A stretch of 64,000 nt of DNA from Saccharibacillus sp. CPCC 101409 (lineage in GTDB: Bacteria > Bacillota > Bacilli > Paenibacillales > Paenibacillaceae): positions 186,001 to 250,000 of the forward strand of contig NZ_JAULSA010000005.1 of the NCBI RefSeq assembly GCF_030518235.1. The letters are read 5' to 3'. Below are positions 60,705 through 64,000 of the stretch, in pieces. The notes beneath the pieces are model-generated. The model was not told the origin of the DNA and did no database searches. It was given only the letters and a program-made list of their open reading frames with translations. The position numbers and the translations under genes were made by a program. How positions within the stretch are numbered: position 1 is the stretch's first letter; each line of letters opens with the position of its first letter.

Positions 60705-61403
60705 ATGAAAAAAGGATTGACGCTTGCGCTGTACACGGCGGCTCTGCTGCTGATCTTTCTTTACCGGCACGAGCTTCAAACGCTGCTCACAAGCGTGTCG
60801 CTCCCGGCCGGAACAGGGTTCGCGCTTGGATTTTTGTTCGCTTTTTTTCCGGTGCTGCCGTATAAGCTCGTAATCGGTTCGCTCGGTTTTCTGTACGGTC
60901 CCGCACTCGGCGCGCTGCTGGCCTGGCTCTCCGTGACCGCCGCTTCGGCGCTTCAATATACGCTGGTGCGTTATTTTTTCCGCGAGCAGGGCCGGACGTT
61001 TCTGAACCGCTTCCGCGGTTTGGACCGGGCGGGGCTTCTGATGGAGCGCCATCCGTTCGCCGTTATTCTCGCCGCGCGGCTCGTTCCGCTGCTGCCGCAG
61101 GCGCTGGTCAATCTGTATCCCGCCTTTTTGAATATCCGGCCCGCTGTTTATTTCGCGGCTTCGGCGCTCGGCAAGATCCCGGCCATGCTGGCATTCGCTT
61201 TTATCGGCCGCAGCCTGTTCACCGATCTGCCGAAAACGCTGGCCGCGCTCGGCGTGTACGGAGGATTCCTGCTCGTTGTGTACGCCGTATACCGGATCTG
61301 GCTGCGGCGGACCGCCGGAGCCGCCGATATTCCCTCCGCTATTCCCTCCGCCGCTCCCTCTGCCGAACCGCGCTGCGCCGAAGAAGACGGGGATCGCCGC
61401 TGA
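60705..61403 (+). CDS. TVP38/TMEM64 (VTT/DedA-like) membrane protein
   Basis: 232 aa, six predicted membrane segments. The VTT domain core is visible: VIGSLGFLYGPALGALLAWLSVTAASALQYTLVRYFFREQGR and RHPFAVILAARLVPLLPQALVNLYPAFLNIRPAVYFAASALGKIPAMLAFAFIGRSL. Members affect membrane lipid scrambling, cation tolerance and proton motive force; a specific role is unknown. The tail is Pro/Ala/Glu rich. AAGGAG before ATG 60705. Confidence 0.9.
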   Translation: MKKGLTLALYTAALLLIFLYRHELQTLLTSVSLPAGTGFALGFLFAFFPVLPYKLVIGSLGFLYGPALGALLAWLSVTAASALQYTLVRYFFREQGRTFLNRFRGLDRAGLLMERHPFAVILAARLVPLLPQALVNLYPAFLNIRPAVYFAASALGKIPAMLAFAFIGRSLFTDLPKTLAALGVYGGFLLVVYAVYRIWLRRTAGAADIPSAIPSAAPSAEPRCAEEDGDRR

Positions 61404-61526
61404 ACGTTCGCCAAAGACGGAATCGCAAGCCGGCGAACGAGCCGCGTTTGCCGCGACGCCCGGCGGGGTAAATGGATGTTACGACGACGGACCGCGAAGG
61501 CGCCGCCGGAAGAAAGGGTGGATACA

Positions 61527-61865
61527 ATGGACAAGCAGGTGCAAAGTCTGACCGAATGGTTGAATGCGCTGAACGGCAAAACGATCAAGATCGAGAAAAC
61601 GGAAAACGGCGATACGGATATCGTCCACTTCGAACTTCAGGAAGTCGGCGAGCGTCCGCAGGACAATCCGGTCGACGACTATCTGGAACGCGCGCTGCTG
61701 CTGCGCGGTTCGGGCAGCATTGTCAACGCCGACGGCGAATCCGTGCCGGTTCCGGGCGATACCTACGAGATCGTGCTGAACGAACTCGAGGTGGGCGGCC
61801 AGGGCGGCACAAGCCTCAGCCTCAAAAACGACCGCGCCGAATACACGCTGACCGCCGCCGAGTAA
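61527..61865 (+). CDS. Conserved protein of unknown function
   Basis: 112 aa, soluble, acidic, predicted mixed alpha/beta. No domain recognised. ATG 61527 follows GAAAGGGTGG. Clear features: N-terminal helix (TEWLNALNGKTIKI) and a beta-rich C-terminal half with GDTYEIVLNELEVGGQGGTSLSLKND. Terminated by a strong hairpin. Confidence 0.65.
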   Translation: MDKQVQSLTEWLNALNGKTIKIEKTENGDTDIVHFELQEVGERPQDNPVDDYLERALLLRGSGSIVNADGESVPVPGDTYEIVLNELEVGGQGGTSLSLKNDRAEYTLTAAE

Positions 61866-61907
61866 CCGGCGGCCGGTCAGCCCGGGAGCGCGCCTATACA
61901 GCAGTGC

Positions 61908-61947
61908 AAAGAAGAGGTCCGGCAAACCGCCCGGACCTCTTCTTTTT
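61908..61947 (+). terminator. Terminator after the 112-aa gene
   Basis: A perfect 14-bp stem (AAGAAGAGGTCCGG ... CCGGACCTCTTCTT) followed by TTT, between convergent genes. Confidence 0.88.
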
Positions 61948-61985
61948 GGCATCCCGCGCCGCTATCGAGCCGCGCCCCGCTTTCC

Positions 61986-62978
61986 CTATTCCATGCGCAG
62001 CAGCGCGCCGCGCAGACGAACCGCTTCCGCCTGCTCCGCCGCGGAAGGATGCGCCAGCAGCCGGGCATGCAGGCGCTCCAGGAACAGCCGCGCATTGACG
62101 CGCACGCGCGCGGCTTCTTCGAAGCTTTCCGCCGCGCCGTCTTCCGCCGGTTCGCCGAGCCTTTGCAGCCAGGCGTCGAACGCGCCCGGCTCAAGCCCGC
62201 CCCGCGTCAGCGCGGTCTCCGCCGCGGCCGCAAGCCGCTCGTCTTCGTCGAACACGAAGACGCGGTCCGCGCTGCGCAGCCTCAGGCGCAGCGCCTCCAG
62301 AATGTTCAGCCGCTCGGCCGGGCCGGCCTGCGGCGACTGCGCCAGATCTTCCAGCGCATCGCCCGTATGCGCGGCCGCATGCGCCCAGCCTTTGCCGCCT
62401 TCGGGCACAGGGCCGCGCACGTCCCGCTCCTGCGCGGCATAGCGCAGCGCCGCTTCCAGCAGCCGCCGCCAGTCGCGGTCCGCAAGAAACGGCGCGGCCC
62501 GGTCCGCCGACAGAATCAGCGGCAGCAGCAGCACCGAGAAGCTGCGGGTAAACACGGAGTCGCTCCCGTTCTCCCCGATTCGATAGAACAAATGTCGTTC
62601 GTCCAAAGCCGCGTTCGCCAGCATAAGCAGCTGCTGCGCGCCGAGCGCGCCGGCCTGAATCCAATCCGAGAAGCTGCCGTAGATCAGCTCGTCGCGCAGC
62701 TCCGGGTCGGGATCGCCGATATGCTCCAGCATAGCGGCCAGCAGCCGGTCGAGACGGCCCGCCTCCGGCCGCAAGCCCGACAAACGCAGTTCGCGCAGCG
62801 TCCGGCGCAGTTCCTCGCGCAAAGGCGCTTCGCCCCCTGCTTCCGTTACCGGACGTTCCGGCGCCGGCATATCCGGCGTCCTTTGCGCCGGAGCAGTCTC
62901 AATCGCTTGATCCGCCGCCCGCATCAGCATGCCGATGCCGGGAGCCGAATCCCGATCGGAGGTAAATTCTTTCCGCAT
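61986..62978 (-). CDS. DUF2785-family helical protein
   Basis: 330 aa of nearly continuous helix, matching DUF2785: LREELRRTLRELRLSG, SFSDWIQAGALGAQQLLMLANAALDERHLFYRIGENGSDSVFTRSFSVLLLPLIL, GKGWAHAAAHTGDALEDLAQSP, RVFVFDEDERLA. Function unknown; the VFTRSFS and HAAAHTGD motifs are conserved in the family. ATG 62978 is 13 bp past AAAGGAG. Confidence 0.82.
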   Translation of the reverse strand: MRKEFTSDRDSAPGIGMLMRAADQAIETAPAQRTPDMPAPERPVTEAGGEAPLREELRRTLRELRLSGLRPEAGRLDRLLAAMLEHIGDPDPELRDELIYGSFSDWIQAGALGAQQLLMLANAALDERHLFYRIGENGSDSVFTRSFSVLLLPLILSADRAAPFLADRDWRRLLEAALRYAAQERDVRGPVPEGGKGWAHAAAHTGDALEDLAQSPQAGPAERLNILEALRLRLRSADRVFVFDEDERLAAAAETALTRGGLEPGAFDAWLQRLGEPAEDGAAESFEEAARVRVNARLFLERLHARLLAHPSAAEQAEAVRLRGALLRME

Positions 62979-63138
62979 TTCCCGATATTCTCCTTTCGGT
63001 TCTTTCTTTTCGCAAGCGGCCCGAAGTTTCGCTTTTTTATACCGGCCGAGCGCAATTTCGCCAAGTGTATCACTTCTTCCGTTCGCCCGCCAGTTTTCTT
63101 CCTTTGGTTTCGGTAAGGTCCCTGCCGGCTCGAACGCG

Positions 63139-63176
63139 AAAAAGAGCCCGACGGCTTGCATAGCCGCGGACTCTTT
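63139..63176 (-). terminator. Terminator after abrB
   Basis: GAGTCCGCGGCT-ATGCA-AGCCGTCGGGCTC on the minus strand followed by TTTTT (plus-strand As at 63139-63143). Confidence 0.85.
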
Positions 63177-63217
63177 ATGACGGAAAAGCGAGGCTGCGCG
63201 CTTTTGCCGATACGTTC

Positions 63218-63481
63218 TTACTTGGATTCGGAGTTTTGGTACATTTCGATCAGTTCTTCGATTGCGGCTTTGCTGACCATTTTGCCTTTGAAGTAAACCA
63301 GGTCTTCGGCTTCGCCGGTGAAGATGCAGGTCGGCGCGTATTTTCTCAAGATGATGCGTTCGCCGTCCACGAAAATTTCCAGTCCGTCTTTGATGTCGAT
63401 ACCCATTGTTCTGCGCAGTTCGATCGGAATAACTACACGGCCCAGTTCGTCTACTCGTCTTACGATACCCGTTGCTTTCAT
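63218..63481 (-). CDS. abrB: Transition-state regulator AbrB
   Basis: 87-aa AbrB/SpoVT swapped-hairpin DNA-binding protein: MKATGIVRRVDELGRVVIPIELRRTMGIDIKDGLEIFVDGERIILRKY forms the barrel, and the C-terminal multimerisation part contains CIFTGEAEDLVYFKGKM. In Bacilli it represses post-exponential genes until Spo0A~P shuts it off. Here TGTCGAA-like Spo0A boxes lie just downstream of its promoter, as in Bacillus subtilis. Abh, a paralogue, is an alternative identity, but the promoter layout favours AbrB. Confidence 0.93.
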   Translation of the reverse strand: MKATGIVRRVDELGRVVIPIELRRTMGIDIKDGLEIFVDGERIILRKYAPTCIFTGEAEDLVYFKGKMVSKAAIEELIEMYQNSESK

Positions 63482-63516
63482 TGCTATAACGCCCCATTTC
63501 GGTTAATATGATAGTT

Positions 63517-63554
63517 GTCGACAAAAGATCGTCGTTATTCGATATTATTCGACA
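63517..63554 (-). promoter_or_regulatory. Putative Spo0A boxes in the abrB leader
   Basis: Minus strand: TGTCGAA at 63548-63554 (perfect 0A box), TATCGAA at 63538-63544 and TGTCGAC at 63517-63523, all between the -10 and the start codon, the arrangement through which Spo0A~P represses abrB. Confidence 0.7.
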
Positions 63555-63570
63555 TTTTGTGCTTGTCTCT

Positions 63571-63599
63571 ACTGTACTCCCCTTTATATATCTTGTCAA
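63571..63599 (-). promoter_or_regulatory. Promoter of abrB
   Basis: Minus strand TTGACA (63594-63599), 17-bp spacer, TACAGT (63571-63576). Confidence 0.85.
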
Positions 63600-63641
63600 T
63601 ATGGAAATTTATACTACGCTCAAAAAAATGTACGATTTGTG

Positions 63642-63686
63642 AAAAAAAGAAAGCGAAACGCTTTTTACTCAGCGTTTCGCTTTCTT
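63642..63686 (-). terminator. Terminator upstream of abrB (end of GNAT transcript)
   Basis: AAGAAAGCGAAACGC and GCGTTTCGCTTTCTT (63647-63661, 63672-63686) pair perfectly over 15 bp and a seven-T run follows on the minus strand. It insulates abrB from the upstream GNAT gene. Confidence 0.9.
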
Positions 63687-63753
63687 ATGTGCGATCATCG
63701 AACCATTTTATCCCAATATTTGGAACATCGTTCGACGTCTCTTTATGCTTTTG

Positions 63754-63809
63754 CGGCCGATCCGTTGATCCGGCTTACGATCGAGCCGGCCGGATCAACG
63801 GATCGGCCG
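63754..63809. repeat. Perfect 21-bp inverted repeat
   Basis: 63754-63774 is the exact reverse complement of 63789-63809 around a 14-nt loop. It begins immediately after the GNAT stop and lacks a T-run on either strand, so it is not a standard intrinsic terminator. Confidence 0.8.
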
Positions 63810-63815
63810 GCGGGA

Positions 63816-64000
63816 TCAGGAAGCTCCCGTTTGCGGTTCCAGCTGCGGACGCAGAAGATGGAGGGTCGGCGACGGCTGTCCGTGCACGTCCAGATCCGAA
63901 CGCCCCGTTTCGACAAATCCGTACCGCTGATAGAAATCGTACGCGCCGGCGTTCTGTTCGCCGACATCCACCGCAAGTTCTCCGCGCTGACCCGCATGAT
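63816..64000 (-). CDS. GNAT-family acetyltransferase, C-terminal part (runs off the window)
   Basis: The last 60 or so codons of a GNAT: GELAVDVGEQNAGAYDFYQRYGFVETGRSDLDVHGQPSPTLHLLRPQ, the classical Asn-x-x-Ala-x-x-Phe-Tyr/YGF segment that closes the acetyl-CoA site. The stop is at 63816-63818; the start lies beyond 64000. Substrate unknown. Confidence 0.85.
   Translation of the reverse strand, partial: HAGQRGELAVDVGEQNAGAYDFYQRYGFVETGRSDLDVHGQPSPTLHLLRPQLEPQTGAS

Noticed and set aside
63743-63997. 84-aa open frame on the minus strand
   Set aside because: Out-of-frame shadow of the partial GNAT; the GNAT frame has the clear acetyl-CoA-site motif.

Overview
The window looks like chromosome from a high-GC, endospore-forming member of the Paenibacillaceae (Paenibacillus or Saccharibacillus type). 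This rests on consistent AGGAGG ribosome-binding sites with frequent GTG/TTG starts, strong U-tract terminators, a leucine T-box leader, AbrB preceded by Spo0A-like boxes, HelD, a split ThrE exporter, YneQ-like and DegV proteins, and GH31/GH3/hexuronate carbohydrate genes. The genus is inferred from overall resemblance; no rRNA, tRNA, CRISPR array or transposase gene was seen.

Layout. 1-9 kb: housekeeping and stress genes (GNAT, HAD phosphatase overlapping uracil-DNA glycosylase, catechol-dioxygenase-like VOC protein, CE7 esterase, macrodomain protein, membrane-anchored DsbA-like oxidoreductase, MarR regulator, metallo-beta-lactamase fold hydrolase). 9.4-16.2 kb: plant-polysaccharide use, with a large GH3 enzyme, a GH31 alpha-xylosidase and a divergent AraC regulator. 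16.2-24 kb: a MerR/TipAS regulator behind a decayed DUF2268 peptidase gene with a MerR-type promoter, then helD, a copper-storage-like protein, an aromatic-acid exporter and thrE in two parts. 24-32.5 kb: an epimerase and a hexuronate regulon (uxaA, uxaB, LacI regulator, GPH symporter, uxaC) with four matching 16-bp operators. 32.7-38 kb: YneQ-like protein, AEC permease, a soluble LOV-domain histidine kinase, a lactonase, a catalytically degraded APH-fold kinase and a GNAT remnant. 38.3-43.6 kb: six closely spaced minus-strand genes around a TerD-VWA fusion. 43.9-54 kb: a secreted PQQ-type beta-propeller protein under an apparent ECF-sigma promoter, small proteins, M20 dipeptidase, DegV, DUF4261 and DUF1963 proteins, an MFS permease and a stand-alone oppD-like ATPase. 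54.7-64 kb: glutaminase, leuA behind two tandem leucine T-boxes, HD-domain protein, GNATs, VTT membrane protein, DUF2785 protein and abrB.

Most striking non-coding content: a 174-bp element with four 15-bp boxes in ++-- order, present twice with the same box spacing, each time between convergent genes (988-1161 and 23818-23991); a second family of GCAACATTC-type repeats at a third convergent junction (8199-8388); tandem T-boxes; and a MerR-type promoter with a 19-bp spacer. Two genes carry apparent internal deletions (17019-17785 and 37923-38036).
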